Positions 1 to 8,248 of a stretch of DNA of 64,000 bases are shown here, in pieces. A program made the position numbers and the translations under genes. Position 1 is the stretch's first letter. Every line of letters begins with the position of its first letter. Origin of the DNA: Mycobacterium sp. 1554424.7 (GTDB lineage: Bacteria > Actinomycetota > Actinomycetes > Mycobacteriales > Mycobacteriaceae); NCBI RefSeq assembly GCF_001665295.1, contig NZ_LZSE01000034.1, forward strand, positions 267,044-331,043, given 5' to 3'. The notes under the pieces are model-generated. The model saw only the letters and a program-made list of their open reading frames with translations. It was not told the origin of the DNA and did no database searches.

Positions 1-401
1 TTGCGCAGGTAGGCCGCGAAGGCCGCCGTCTCGCGCTGCAGCCGCGCCCAGGACCACTGGATCGAGCCGTCCTCGCCGACGACGATGAGGGCCGGGCGGG
101 CGTCGGTGGCGTGCCGGAAGATCTCGGTGGCGTAGTTGAGCGTGGCGCCCGGGAACCATTCGGCGCCCGGCATGGACCGCTCGCCCAGCACCGCGCTCGG
201 CGGACTGTCCGCCTCGATGTCGAAGAAATTCCAGACCGCGTCCCAGAACCAATCGATGTCGTCGACCGACTTGCGCAGGAGCGCGTGGTAGTCGCCGTAT
301 TCGCCGCGACCGGTCTCGGCGAGCCAGGCCATGAAGCGGGTGAGGTTGGCGTCGGCAAGCGTTGCCTCGTCCGGAATCCAGCCGCCGCTCAGTTCGCTCA
401 T
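1..401 (-). CDS. Acetoacetyl-CoA synthetase (acetoacetate-CoA ligase), N-terminal part
   Basis: Only the first 133 codons are in the window; the gene runs off the left edge. The translation begins MSELSGGWIPDEATLADANL and carries the WFPGATLNYA motif typical of the acetyl-CoA synthetase N-terminal (ACAS_N) domain in acetoacetyl-CoA synthetases. The family activates acetoacetate to acetoacetyl-CoA with ATP, in ketone-body or leucine use. The ATG overlaps the stop of the upstream GH76-like gene in an ATGA arrangement, so the two are probably translationally coupled. The AMP-binding core lies outside the window, so the substrate is inferred from the N-terminus alone. Confidence 0.8.
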   Translation of the reverse strand, partial: MSELSGGWIPDEATLADANLTRFMAWLAETGRGEYGDYHALLRKSVDDIDWFWDAVWNFFDIEADSPPSAVLGERSMPGAEWFPGATLNYATEIFRHATDARPALIVVGEDGSIQWSWARLQRETAAFAAYLR

Positions 402-1528
402 CTCTCGCTCACGGCGGTGACGTTACATGCGGCCTCCATCAGCATCCAGCCGGATAGCTGAACCGACAGATCCCGCTCGGCGATCTCGGAAGCGTTGACG
501 GCGCCCCCGACGAACTGCGCCTGGGCGCCGGCCTCGGTCTTTGCGGGGGGCAGCTCCGCGTCGCGGTCCCAGAACGCGCCGAACAGCGGCAGCCCGTTCA
601 CGGTTTGCCGGTAGTCCCAGGCCGATTTCGCCGACGACAGCACGATGGTGCGCGCGGCGTCGCGGGCCATGGCGTCGTCGGCGGAGTCGCCGGGCAGGGT
701 GGTGGCGACTAGGGCGAGGTAGCGGGCGGTGATGCCGGCGAACAGGCCGCCGTCGCCGCCGCCGGAGCCCCGCAGCACCCCCGAGGGCGCCATGCGTTCG
801 CCGACGGCCGCGACCAGCCGGTGCACGCGCGCCTGATGCCGGGCCCGGGTTTCGGCGCCGGTGCGCGCGGCGAGCTCGGTTTCCAGGCCCAGCACCACGC
901 CCTGGCAGTAGGTGTACTGGGCGCGGACCAGCGAGCCGGCCTTGATCCCGTCGAACACCAGGTGCGTTTCCGGGTCGATCAGGGTGCGGTCGATCCAGTC
1001 GCCCATCTGCTCGGCGCGGCTCAGGTGGTCGCCGTAACGGGCGAGGAAGATGCCGGCCGGGCCGTTGGCCGGGGCGTTGAAGAACTGGTCCTGCTTGCGC
1101 CACGGGATGCCGCCGCCGTCCTCGGGCACCCAGGCCCTGACGAACTGGGCGGCGAGCTTGGGCAGCGCGCGATGGCGCTCGACGCCGGCGATGCGGGCGG
1201 CGCGCTCCAGCGCCAGCGCCAGCCACGCCATGTCGTCGTAATAGCTGTTGGTCCACCGGAAGTTGTTGCGCAGCCGGTGCGAGCGGACCTGCCGGTTGAT
1301 CAGGGTGCGCCGGTGCGGTTGCGGATCGCGCAGCTGCGCATCGACCAGGCAGTCCAGTAGGTGCGCCTGCCACCAGTAGTGCCAGGTGCCGAACAGCCGG
1401 TCCCGCCGCTCCGGTGGCCAGGCCACCACCCCCAGCTGCGTCCCCGGCAGCGCCCACAGCCGTTTCAGGTGTCGCTGCGCGACAGCGGCTTCGGAGCTGG
1501 CCGCGCGGTTGGCCCAGAGCTGATCCAT
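398..1528 (-). CDS. Glycoside hydrolase family 76-like protein (endo-alpha-1,6-mannanase type)
   Basis: A 376-residue protein. The segment NNFRWTNSYYDDMAWLALAL contains the paired aspartates that act in catalysis in GH76, and aromatic/Gly motifs such as WRKQDQFFNAPANGPAGIFL follow as in bacterial GH76 proteins. No signal peptide is evident, so it may be cytoplasmic. The family cleaves alpha-1,6-mannose linkages; in mycobacteria lipomannan-type glycans are plausible substrates (inference). I chose the ATG giving MDQLWANR; the longer frame would run into the divergent oxidoreductase gene. The protein resembles H37Rv Rv0365c by family and locus (from memory). It is upstream of, and overlaps by 4 nt, the acetoacetyl-CoA synthetase. 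Confidence 0.75.
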   Translation of the reverse strand: MDQLWANRAASSEAAVAQRHLKRLWALPGTQLGVVAWPPERRDRLFGTWHYWWQAHLLDCLVDAQLRDPQPHRRTLINRQVRSHRLRNNFRWTNSYYDDMAWLALALERAARIAGVERHRALPKLAAQFVRAWVPEDGGGIPWRKQDQFFNAPANGPAGIFLARYGDHLSRAEQMGDWIDRTLIDPETHLVFDGIKAGSLVRAQYTYCQGVVLGLETELAARTGAETRARHQARVHRLVAAVGERMAPSGVLRGSGGGDGGLFAGITARYLALVATTLPGDSADDAMARDAARTIVLSSAKSAWDYRQTVNGLPLFGAFWDRDAELPPAKTEAGAQAQFVGGAVNASEIAERDLSVQLSGWMLMEAACNVTAVSER

Positions 1529-1562
1529 ACCGCTCGATCCTGCCCTAGCGCGGTGACCGGGG

Positions 1563-2048
1563 ATGCTGGAGTCCATGCGAAGACTGACGGTCAACGGGCG
1601 GCGCCACGAGGTCGACACCGAGGACGACACCCCGCTGCTTTACGTGTTGCGCAACCACCTGGGGCTGAAGGGGACGCGGTTCGGTTGCGGGGTGGGGCTG
1701 TGCGGCGCGTGTTTCGTGCTGGCCGACGGCCGTCCGATCTACTCGTGCGACACCCCGCTGTGGTCGGTGGGTGACCGCTCGATCCGCACGGTCGAGGGCC
1801 TCGGCGACGACGGCGAGCCGCACCCGGTTTCCCGCGCCATGATCGCCGGGCAGGCGGCGCAATGCGGGTATTGCATGTCGGGCATCGTGGTCGCGGCCGC
1901 GGCGGTGCTGGCCGACAACCCCGACCCGTCCGACGCCGAGGTGCGCGCGGCCCTCGACCCCAACCTGTGCCGGTGCGGTTCGCACAACCGGGTGGTGGCG
2001 GCGGTGCTGCACGCCGCCGCCGAGATGCGGGGGTCGGCCGATGCCTGA
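1563..2048 (+). CDS. (2Fe-2S)-binding small subunit of a molybdenum hydroxylase (IorA-like)
   Basis: A 161-residue protein with two [2Fe-2S] centres: the plant-ferredoxin type near residues 40-60 (CGVGLCGACFVL then SC) and the C-terminal type (QCGYCMSGIV then NLCRCGSH). This layout fits the small subunit of two-subunit hydroxylases such as isoquinoline 1-oxidoreductase, which pass electrons from a molybdopterin subunit. It overlaps the following large-subunit gene by 8 nt, so they form one operon. A second ATG four codons in (MRRLTV) is an equally good start. No FAD subunit is adjacent, which favours the Ior type over xanthine dehydrogenase. The substrate cannot be told. Confidence 0.85.
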   Translation: MLESMRRLTVNGRRHEVDTEDDTPLLYVLRNHLGLKGTRFGCGVGLCGACFVLADGRPIYSCDTPLWSVGDRSIRTVEGLGDDGEPHPVSRAMIAGQAAQCGYCMSGIVVAAAAVLADNPDPSDAEVRAALDPNLCRCGSHNRVVAAVLHAAAEMRGSADA

Positions 2049-4158
2049 CCTGCCGGAGTCGCTGGCCGCCAATCCCGTTCTGGGCGAATGGGTTCGGATC
2101 GATTCGGCCGGACTTGTGGAGGTGCGCTCCGGCAAGGTGGAGCTCGGTCAGGGCGTGCTGACGGCGCTGGCGCAGATCGCCGCCGAGGAGCTCGACGTCG
2201 ACGTCGTCCGCGTGCGGATGACCGCCGCGGCGACCGATCGCAGCCCCGACGAGGGGTTCACCGCCGGCAGCCGGTCGATCCAGCAGTCGGGCGCGGCGCT
2301 GCGCCAGGCGTGCGCCGAGGTGCGGGCGATCTACCTGGAGGCGGCGGCGGCCAAGCTGGCCGTGGCGCCCGACGAGTTGGACGTCGACGACGGCGAGATC
2401 ACCGGTCCACAGGGGCTGTCCACGAGTTACTGGGAGCTCGCCGACGACTCGCTGCTGCAGCGGGCGGCCACCGGAGAGGCGGCGCCCAAGCCGGAGTCCG
2501 ACTACGCGGTCGTCGGGACCGACCTCGCCCGGCTGGACCTGCCCGACAAGCTGACCGGGCGACCGCGCTACCTGCACGACCTGGTTTTGGATGGGCAGCT
2601 CTACGGGCGCGTCGTTCGGCCGCCGTCGCGCGGGGCGAAGCTGCGCGACGTCGACACCGGCCCGACGCTCGGTTTGCCGGGCGTGATCAGCGTCGTGCGC
2701 GACGGCGAGTTCCTCGGCGTGATCGCCGAACGCGAGGAGGTCGCGGTGCGCGCCGCGGAGCGGTTGCGCGCAGACGCCGGCTGGGACCAGCGTCCGACCC
2801 TGCCCGACGAGGACGACCTGCCGGCGTTCCTGGTGTCGGCGGCGGCCGAGACGTCGGTGCTGGCGTCCAAAGAGGCTGGGGTTCCGGCTAGTTCAACGCG
2901 TTCGCTTTCGGCCCGCTATCACCGGCCGTACCTGGCGCACGCCTCGATCGGCCCGTCGGCCGCGGCGGCACGGTTTTCTCCGAACGGCCGTCTGGAGGTG
3001 TGGTCGCACAGCCAGGGCGTCCACGTGCTGCGGCGCGAACTGGCCGCGGCGCTGGGCCTGCCGGTCGACCGAGTGGTGGTGCGCCACGTCGAGGGGGCCG
3101 GGTGCTACGGGCACAACGGCGCCGACGACGCCGCCATGGACGCCGCGCTGCTGGCCCGGGCGGCGCCCGGCCGGCCGGTGCACCTGGTGTGGTCGCGCGC
3201 CGACGAATTGGCTTGGGCGCCTTTCGGTCCCGCGGCCGTCGTCGAGATCGCCGCCGACTGCGGCGACGACGGCTGCGTGGTGGAGTGGCGCCACGAGGTC
3301 TGGAGCGGCAGCTACCTGGGCCGCCCGGGGACGACGCCCACGCCGGCGTTCCTGGCGGCCAGCGAACGCGCCGGCGGCGAGCCGATCCGCGCCGGCGGGG
3401 AGCCGCCGGTCGAATTTGGAGGCGGCACAGGCCGCAATTCCGTGCCGGGCTACGACTTTGCGTCCTATCGGGTGATCAACCACCTGTTGACCGAGATGCC
3501 GCTGCGGACCTCGGCGCTGCGTTCGCTGGGCGCGTTCGTCAATGTCTTTGCGGCCGAGTCGTTCATGGACGAGCTGGCGGCGGCCGCCGACCGCGACCCC
3601 GTCGAGTTCCGGTTGGCGCACCTGTCGGATCCGCGCGGACAGGCGGTCCTGCGGGCGGCGGCGGGGCGGGCCGGTTGGGCATCGTGGACGCGGCAGGAGT
3701 CCGTCGGCCGCGGCATCGGGTATGCGCGGTACAAGAACTCGGCCGCCTACTGCGCGGTGGTGGCCGAAGTCGAGGCGGTCGAGCAGGTCCGGGTGCGCCG
3801 GCTGGTGATCGCGGTGGATGCCGGGCTGATCATCAACCCCGACGGCGCGGCCAACCAGATCGAGGGCGGCGCGATCCAGGCCACCAGCTGGACGCTCAAG
3901 GAGCGGGTGCGCTTCGACGCGTTCAACGTCACCAGCGACACCTGGGAGACCTACCCGATCCTGCGGTTCTCCGAGGTGCCCGCCGTCGACGTCGAATTGA
4001 TTGCCGGACAAGGCAATCCATCGCTGGGGATCGGCGAGTGCGCCCAGGGCCCGACGGCCGCCGCGATCGCCAACGCGGTGCACGACGCCCTCGGGGTGCG
4101 GGTGCGCTCGCTGCCGCTGACCGCCGAGCGGCTCATCGCGGCGATCGACGACCGTTAG
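2041..4158 (+). CDS. Molybdopterin-binding large subunit of a molybdenum hydroxylase (IorB-like)
   Basis: A 705-residue protein of the xanthine dehydrogenase/aldehyde oxidase large-subunit family, starting MPDLPESLAANPVLGEWVRI. The N-terminal part has KVELGQGVLTALAQIAAEEL and the TAGSRSIQQSGAALRQA segment characteristic of IorB-type proteins; the C-terminal part has DAGLIINPDGAANQIEGG and a late LGIGECAQGPTAAAIANAV with the glutamate expected in the Mo site. It should oxidise an aldehyde or N-heterocycle with electrons leaving via the upstream 2Fe-2S subunit. The pair is divergent from the GH76 gene with only 34 nt between starts. Substrate unknown. Confidence 0.82.
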   Translation: MPDLPESLAANPVLGEWVRIDSAGLVEVRSGKVELGQGVLTALAQIAAEELDVDVVRVRMTAAATDRSPDEGFTAGSRSIQQSGAALRQACAEVRAIYLEAAAAKLAVAPDELDVDDGEITGPQGLSTSYWELADDSLLQRAATGEAAPKPESDYAVVGTDLARLDLPDKLTGRPRYLHDLVLDGQLYGRVVRPPSRGAKLRDVDTGPTLGLPGVISVVRDGEFLGVIAEREEVAVRAAERLRADAGWDQRPTLPDEDDLPAFLVSAAAETSVLASKEAGVPASSTRSLSARYHRPYLAHASIGPSAAAARFSPNGRLEVWSHSQGVHVLRRELAAALGLPVDRVVVRHVEGAGCYGHNGADDAAMDAALLARAAPGRPVHLVWSRADELAWAPFGPAAVVEIAADCGDDGCVVEWRHEVWSGSYLGRPGTTPTPAFLAASERAGGEPIRAGGEPPVEFGGGTGRNSVPGYDFASYRVINHLLTEMPLRTSALRSLGAFVNVFAAESFMDELAAAADRDPVEFRLAHLSDPRGQAVLRAAAGRAGWASWTRQESVGRGIGYARYKNSAAYCAVVAEVEAVEQVRVRRLVIAVDAGLIINPDGAANQIEGGAIQATSWTLKERVRFDAFNVTSDTWETYPILRFSEVPAVDVELIAGQGNPSLGIGECAQGPTAAAIANAVHDALGVRVRSLPLTAERLIAAIDDR

Positions 4159-4203
4159 GCGTTGGCCCAGGTGGGGTACGACAAGGAAGCGACAGTCATT
4201 GAG

Positions 4204-5871
4204 CTAACGTCCGTTGGCGGATTCGCAGTCGCGGATGTTGGCCAGTTCGTTGAGACCACCGGGCCGGTAATGCTCGACCTGTGGCTTTGAGGTGGCGACG
4301 CAGCTCCGGACCACCTCGCCGCGCGATTGCGATCGATGCAATGCCGTCGCCGTCAGGACCACCGCAATCAGCGCGATGGCGACCGACGCCCCTAGCAGCG
4401 CGGCATCGTAGGATCCCGAATGTGGCATCGATAGCCCGCGGTGCAATTGCGCTGTGCGGTGGCGTTTTTCGATGCCGTCGGCGGGCGCGCCGCGCAGCAG
4501 CAGCGCGGTAACGACCGCGCCGGCCAGGAACAGCGCACAGCTGACGCTGAACGCGACGCTGTAGCCATGGATGGCGGCGGCGGGCCGCAGCGCCGGGCTC
4601 GGCGGCCGATGGCTGGTCAGGTAGCGGGTCAGGGCCGACGCGAAAATCGTTGACAGCGCGGCGGTTCCGATGGCGCCGCCGATCTGCTGGGTGGTGTTCA
4701 CCATTGCCGAGGCGACGCCGGCGTCCTTGCCGGTAATGCCGGCGGTAGCGGTCGCGATCGCCGGCGCGAACGTCAGGCCGGTGCCCACCCCCAAGAGAAA
4801 CAGGGGCCCCAGCACGCCGCCCGCGTAGGTGGAGTGCAGGTCCAATTGCGCCAGCCAGAACATCCCGCCGGCGGCGATCAGCATCCCGGGCGGAATAACC
4901 CGGCGGGGGCCCAAGCTCGGAATCAGGCGTGCGTTGGCCACACCGGCCGAGACCGCGATACCGACGGTGAGCGGCAAGAACGCGACGCCCGTCTTGAGGG
5001 GGCTGTAGCCCAGGTTTTGTTGAGCGTAGTAGGTGAGAAACAGGAAGGCGCTGAACATGCTGCAGAAGGCCACCATGATGGCCACGTAGGCGCCAACGCG
5101 GTTGCGGTCCATGACAATCCGTGGTGGCAGCAGCGGGGCGGCAGCCCGCGCCTCGATGACCGCGAAGGCGACCAGCAGCGCGCCGCTGGCGACGAACATC
5201 CATACGGTCAGCGGCGCGCCCCACCGGTCGGTCTCGGCGTTGGACAGGCCGTAAACCAGGCAGAACAGCCCGCCCGAGGCGGTGACGATGCCGGGCCAGT
5301 CGAGCCCGGCCACGCTGCCGCGCTCGTCCCTGGCGGGGACGAGCGCCAGCACGCCCGCGGCCGCCACGACCGCGAAGACGAGGTTCACGTACAGGCACCA
5401 TCGCCAGGACAGCCATTCGGTGAGCGCGCCGCCCAGCAACAGCCCCACGACCGCGCCCCCGCCGGCGATCGCGCCGTACACGCCCAGCGCCCTGCCGCGC
5501 TGTTTGGCGTCGGTGAACGTGACGTTGAGGGTGGACAGCGCCGCCGGGGCGAGCACCGCGGCGAAGACGCCCTGGGCCGCCCGCGCGGCGACCAACATCG
5601 CGAAGCCGGTCGCCGCACCACCCACCGCCGACGAGGCGGCGAATCCGGCCAGGCCGATCAACAACGTGCGGCGGCGCCCGACGAGATCGGACAGTCGTCC
5701 GCCCAGCAACAACAGACTGCCGAAGGCCAACGAGTAGGCGGTGATGATCCATTGCCTGCTTTCGGTGCCGAAGTGCAGGGCCCCCTGCGCGGACGGCAGC
5801 GCGATGTTGACGATCGTGGTGTCGAGCACCACCATCAACTGCGCAATGCCGATGACGCCAGTACCAGCCAT
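4204..5871 (-). CDS. MFS drug-exporter-type transporter (DHA2, 14 TM); N-terminus probably frameshifted
   Basis: A 555-residue open frame of the EmrB/QacA DHA2 family. The first helix carries QLMVVLDTTIVNIALPSAQ (motif D1), followed by GGRLSDLVGRRRTLLIG (motif A) and about 14 hydrophobic segments, ending in a hydrophilic tail. The family exports drugs or lipids using the proton gradient. The open frame starts at an ATG inside what should be helix 1. A better start lies at 5939 (MAVNTQTELPREQ...) in another frame and reads QHQWLVLA before a stop; one added base between 5855 and 5856 would join it to VIGIAQLMVVLD, the normal family sequence. The gene is therefore either shortened, inactivated, or affected by a sequencing error. 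Confidence 0.8.
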   Translation of the reverse strand: MAGTGVIGIAQLMVVLDTTIVNIALPSAQGALHFGTESRQWIITAYSLAFGSLLLLGGRLSDLVGRRRTLLIGLAGFAASSAVGGAATGFAMLVAARAAQGVFAAVLAPAALSTLNVTFTDAKQRGRALGVYGAIAGGGAVVGLLLGGALTEWLSWRWCLYVNLVFAVVAAAGVLALVPARDERGSVAGLDWPGIVTASGGLFCLVYGLSNAETDRWGAPLTVWMFVASGALLVAFAVIEARAAAPLLPPRIVMDRNRVGAYVAIMVAFCSMFSAFLFLTYYAQQNLGYSPLKTGVAFLPLTVGIAVSAGVANARLIPSLGPRRVIPPGMLIAAGGMFWLAQLDLHSTYAGGVLGPLFLLGVGTGLTFAPAIATATAGITGKDAGVASAMVNTTQQIGGAIGTAALSTIFASALTRYLTSHRPPSPALRPAAAIHGYSVAFSVSCALFLAGAVVTALLLRGAPADGIEKRHRTAQLHRGLSMPHSGSYDAALLGASVAIALIAVVLTATALHRSQSRGEVVRSCVATSKPQVEHYRPGGLNELANIRDCESANGR

Positions 5872-5956
5872 TGGTGTTGTCCGCGGGGCCGGTCGGGCGC
5901 CTGCTCGCGCGGGAGCTCGGTTTGCGTATTGACTGCCATGGGTTCTCTGATACCCG

Positions 5957-6122
5957 TTAGGGCGCGATTGATAGCCGCGGGCGCGTCAGCGCCGTGAGCA
6001 GCTCGCGCAGCCCGGTCAGCGAGCGCGACGGCAGGAACAGGTCACGGTAGGGCGGGCCGCGGCCATCGAACCGGCCAGCGGCTGGAATTCCCTTGCGCCG
6101 CACGGGGATTGAGCAACATCAG
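5957..6122 (-). pseudogene. CoxE/VWA-domain protein, C-terminal remnant
   Basis: Directly after the CoxG stop codon the minus strand reads LMLLNPRAAQG, then in a second frame REFQPLAGSMAAARP, then in a third frame RDLFLPSRSLTGLRELLTAL followed by TAA. Put together this resembles the C-terminal end of CoxE-type von Willebrand factor A proteins, which end in a LNP...G...LP..D.FLP...L..L pattern. Two frameshifts and loss of the 5' part make it a remnant. In H37Rv a VWA protein (Rv0368c) follows the CoxG-like gene (Rv0369c), which fits this position. The assignment rests on pattern recognition of a short fragment. Confidence 0.55.
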
Positions 6123-6785
6123 CTAACGCCTCCGGCCGAGCACCCAACCCAGCATTAGCGCGGCGAGCACCGCCAGCAGCATCGGGGCGTACTTCTTGAG
6201 TTGGTCGCCACCGGCGAGCTCGAGCAGATCGATGGGCTCGGGCTCGGGAGCCGGGGGCTGCCGGGTTCCCGGGACGGGGTTCGCGGGCCAGGCCGGAATC
6301 GGCTCCTCCGACGCCGCGTCGGGCGCCCGGACGCCGGTGTTCTTGGCGGCCAGTTCGGCCTCCAGCGATTCCACGAACTGGCCCAGCAGCTTCTCCGAAA
6401 CCTGCTGGAGCATGCCGCTGCCGAACTGGGCGAGCTTACCGACGATCTTGAGGTCGGTGTCGACGGTGACGCTGGTGCGCTCCCCATCCGCCTGCAGCTG
6501 GGCGGTGACCGTGGCGGCGGCATTGCCGGTGCCCCGGGATTCCTTGCCCTTGCCGTCGATGACCGCGCGGTGGGCGTCGCGGTCCAGCTCGACGAAGCGG
6601 ACTTTGCCGCTGAACTCGCTGGTGACCGGGCCGACCTTGACCTTGACCTTGCCCAGGTAGTCGTCGCCCTCGTGGCCGGTCAGCTGCGCGCCCGGCATCA
6701 GCGGGATCACCTGTTCCAGGTCGCACAGCACGTCCCAGGCCTGCTCGATGGGCGCGCTGACGGTGAACTGGTTGGCGATCTTCAT
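6123..6785 (-). CDS. CoxG/SRPBCC-family membrane-anchored protein
   Basis: A 220-residue protein. The first 150 residues form an SRPBCC (START-like) domain of the CoxG type: MKIANQFTVSAPIEQAWDVL, LMPGAQLTG and KVKVKVGPVTSEFSGKV are typical. A Pro/Glu-rich linker leads to a single C-terminal membrane helix (about residues 198-215, MLLAVLAALMLGWVLG) ending RRR, so it is a tail-anchored cytoplasmic protein. CoxG is needed for membrane attachment of CO dehydrogenase in Oligotropha; related proteins accompany other molybdenum hydroxylases. Here it sits between XdhC and a CoxE remnant, with no hydroxylase genes next to it, suggesting a leftover of a larger cox accessory cluster. Confidence 0.82.
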   Translation of the reverse strand: MKIANQFTVSAPIEQAWDVLCDLEQVIPLMPGAQLTGHEGDDYLGKVKVKVGPVTSEFSGKVRFVELDRDAHRAVIDGKGKESRGTGNAAATVTAQLQADGERTSVTVDTDLKIVGKLAQFGSGMLQQVSEKLLGQFVESLEAELAAKNTGVRAPDAASEEPIPAWPANPVPGTRQPPAPEPEPIDLLELAGGDQLKKYAPMLLAVLAALMLGWVLGRRR

Positions 6786-6851
6786 GCTGTGGGTCCTCTC
6801 TAGGTGCGGCTGTGCTCGGCTGGCGCGTCGCGAGTCAGAATACGGTCGTCA

Positions 6852-7994
6852 CTACGACCGTAGAGCCGGGTCCCTCGCGTCGTGGTGGATCCGTCCGGCG
6901 GTCTCGCTCAGCGGACGGCCCCCGCCGCCCCAGCGCTTGGCGATAATGTCGGCGGCGATCGACACGGCCGTCTCCTCGGGAGTGCGGGCGCCGAGGTCCA
7001 GCCCGATCGGGCTCGACAGCCGGCCCAGCTCGGCGTCGGTCAGCCCCGCGGCCCGCAGCCGGCTCATCCGGTCGTCGTGGGTGCGGCGCGATCCCATCGC
7101 CCCGACATAGCCGACCTGGGGTAGGCGCAGCGCCACCTCGAGCACCGGGACGTCGAATTTCGGGTCGTGGGTGAGCACGCAGACCACCGTGCTCGCGTCG
7201 ATGGCGCCCGCCTCCGCCTGCGCGGCGAGGTAGCGGTGCGGCCAATCGACGACGACCTGGTCGGCGGTCGGGAAGCGCGCCGGGGTGGCGAACAGCTCGC
7301 GGGCGTCGCAGACGGTGACCCGGTAGCCGAGGAACGAGCCCTGCTGCGCCAGAGCCGCCGCGAAGTCGATGGCGCCGAACACCAGCATCCGCGGCCGCGG
7401 CGCATAGCAGGCGACGAACACCTCCATGCCGTCGCCCAGCCGTTGCCCGTCGGGCCCGTACTTCAGGACGTCGCTGCGGCCCACCGCCAGCAGGCCGCGC
7501 GCGTCATCGGCCACGGCGTCGTCGGCGCGCGGCGAGCCCAGGGAGCCGGCGACCGCGTCGGGCCGGACGACGACCCGGCAGCCGACCCACCGCGCGTCGG
7601 GGTGCGCGATGACCGTCGCGACCGCCACCGGGCGGTGCTCGCCGATGTCGTCGGCCACCGCGCCGAGTTCGGGGAACGTCGATCGCGACACCGGCTCGAC
7701 GAACACGTCGATGATGCCGCCGCACGTCAGCCCGACCGCGAAAGCGTCGTCGTCGCTGACCCCGTAGCGCTCCAGCCGCGGCGTCCCGGTCGCGGCGACC
7801 TCGCCGGCGAGTTCGTAGACCGAGCCCTCCACGCAGCCGCCGGACACCGAACCCGTCACCGAACCGTCGGGCGCCACCACCATCGAGGCCCCCGGCGGGC
7901 GCGGCGCGGACCGGAAGGTGCGCACCACCGTGCCCAACCCCGCGGTGTCGCCGGCGCGCCAGATCGACATCAGCTCGGAAAGGACGTCACGCAC
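6852..7994 (-). CDS. XdhC/CoxI-family molybdenum cofactor insertion protein
   Basis: A 380-residue protein with both XdhC_CoxI segments: the N-terminal GTVVRTFRSAPRPPGASMVV...GSVSGGCVEGSVYE block, and a C-terminal Rossmann-like part (RMLVFGAIDFAAALAQQG; VCVLTHDPKFD; GYVGAMGSRRTHDDR; GLDLGARTPEETAVSI). XdhC binds and sulfurates molybdopterin cofactor before insertion into xanthine-dehydrogenase-type enzymes. It starts close to a divergent LysR remnant, the arrangement of Rv0376c/Rv0377 in H37Rv. It could serve either of the two molybdenum hydroxylases encoded in this window (inference). Confidence 0.88.
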   Translation of the reverse strand: MRDVLSELMSIWRAGDTAGLGTVVRTFRSAPRPPGASMVVAPDGSVTGSVSGGCVEGSVYELAGEVAATGTPRLERYGVSDDDAFAVGLTCGGIIDVFVEPVSRSTFPELGAVADDIGEHRPVAVATVIAHPDARWVGCRVVVRPDAVAGSLGSPRADDAVADDARGLLAVGRSDVLKYGPDGQRLGDGMEVFVACYAPRPRMLVFGAIDFAAALAQQGSFLGYRVTVCDARELFATPARFPTADQVVVDWPHRYLAAQAEAGAIDASTVVCVLTHDPKFDVPVLEVALRLPQVGYVGAMGSRRTHDDRMSRLRAAGLTDAELGRLSSPIGLDLGARTPEETAVSIAADIIAKRWGGGGRPLSETAGRIHHDARDPALRS

Positions 7995-8007
7995 GCATTA
8001 AACGTAA

Positions 8008-8127
8008 GCTCATGGCGTTCGGGCCTATTCGGCGGTGGTGCGGTTGAGTTCGGTGCGCGCCGCCGCGGCGGAGTTGGGTGTCTCGGATGCCGGCGTATCG
8101 ATGCTGGTGGCGGCGCTGCGCAAGGAG
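8008..8127 (+). pseudogene. LysR-family regulator, helix-turn-helix remnant
   Basis: About 40 codons without a stop read AHGVRAYSAVVRLSSVRAAA then AELGVSDAGVSMLVAALRKE, a clear N-terminal LysR helix-turn-helix. The expected continuation (a LysR protein is about 300 residues) is absent: after RKE the sequence turns into the palindromic element at 8149-8238 and then the 3' end of the methyltransferase gene. No ATG precedes it in frame. Its place, divergent from XdhC and next to the Rv0380c-like methyltransferase, is where H37Rv has the LysR gene Rv0377, so this is probably the decayed counterpart. Confidence 0.65.
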
Positions 8128-8148
8128 CATGTGACGCTGTGGGGTTCA

Positions 8149-8238
8149 GTGTGCACCAACGGCTTTCCGTGTGGATCCTGGGCCGAAAAATCGCCGAAAT
8201 CCCGCCACCGCTTCACACCGAAAGCCGTGAGCTCACAC
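8149..8238. repeat. Palindromic intergenic element, copy 1
   Basis: Two 25-nt arms, 8149-8173 and 8214-8238, are imperfect inverted repeats: GTGTGCACCAACGGCTTTCC... on the left against GTGTGAGCTCACGGCTTTCG... when the right arm is read on the other strand. The 40-nt centre contains GAAAAATCGCCGAAATC. A diverged copy with the same arms and centre lies at 21830-21919, showing this is a repeated element rather than a chance hairpin. It sits between the LysR remnant and the end of the methyltransferase gene. It has no coding potential. Confidence 0.7.
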
Positions 8239-8248
8239 TCACGGCCCG

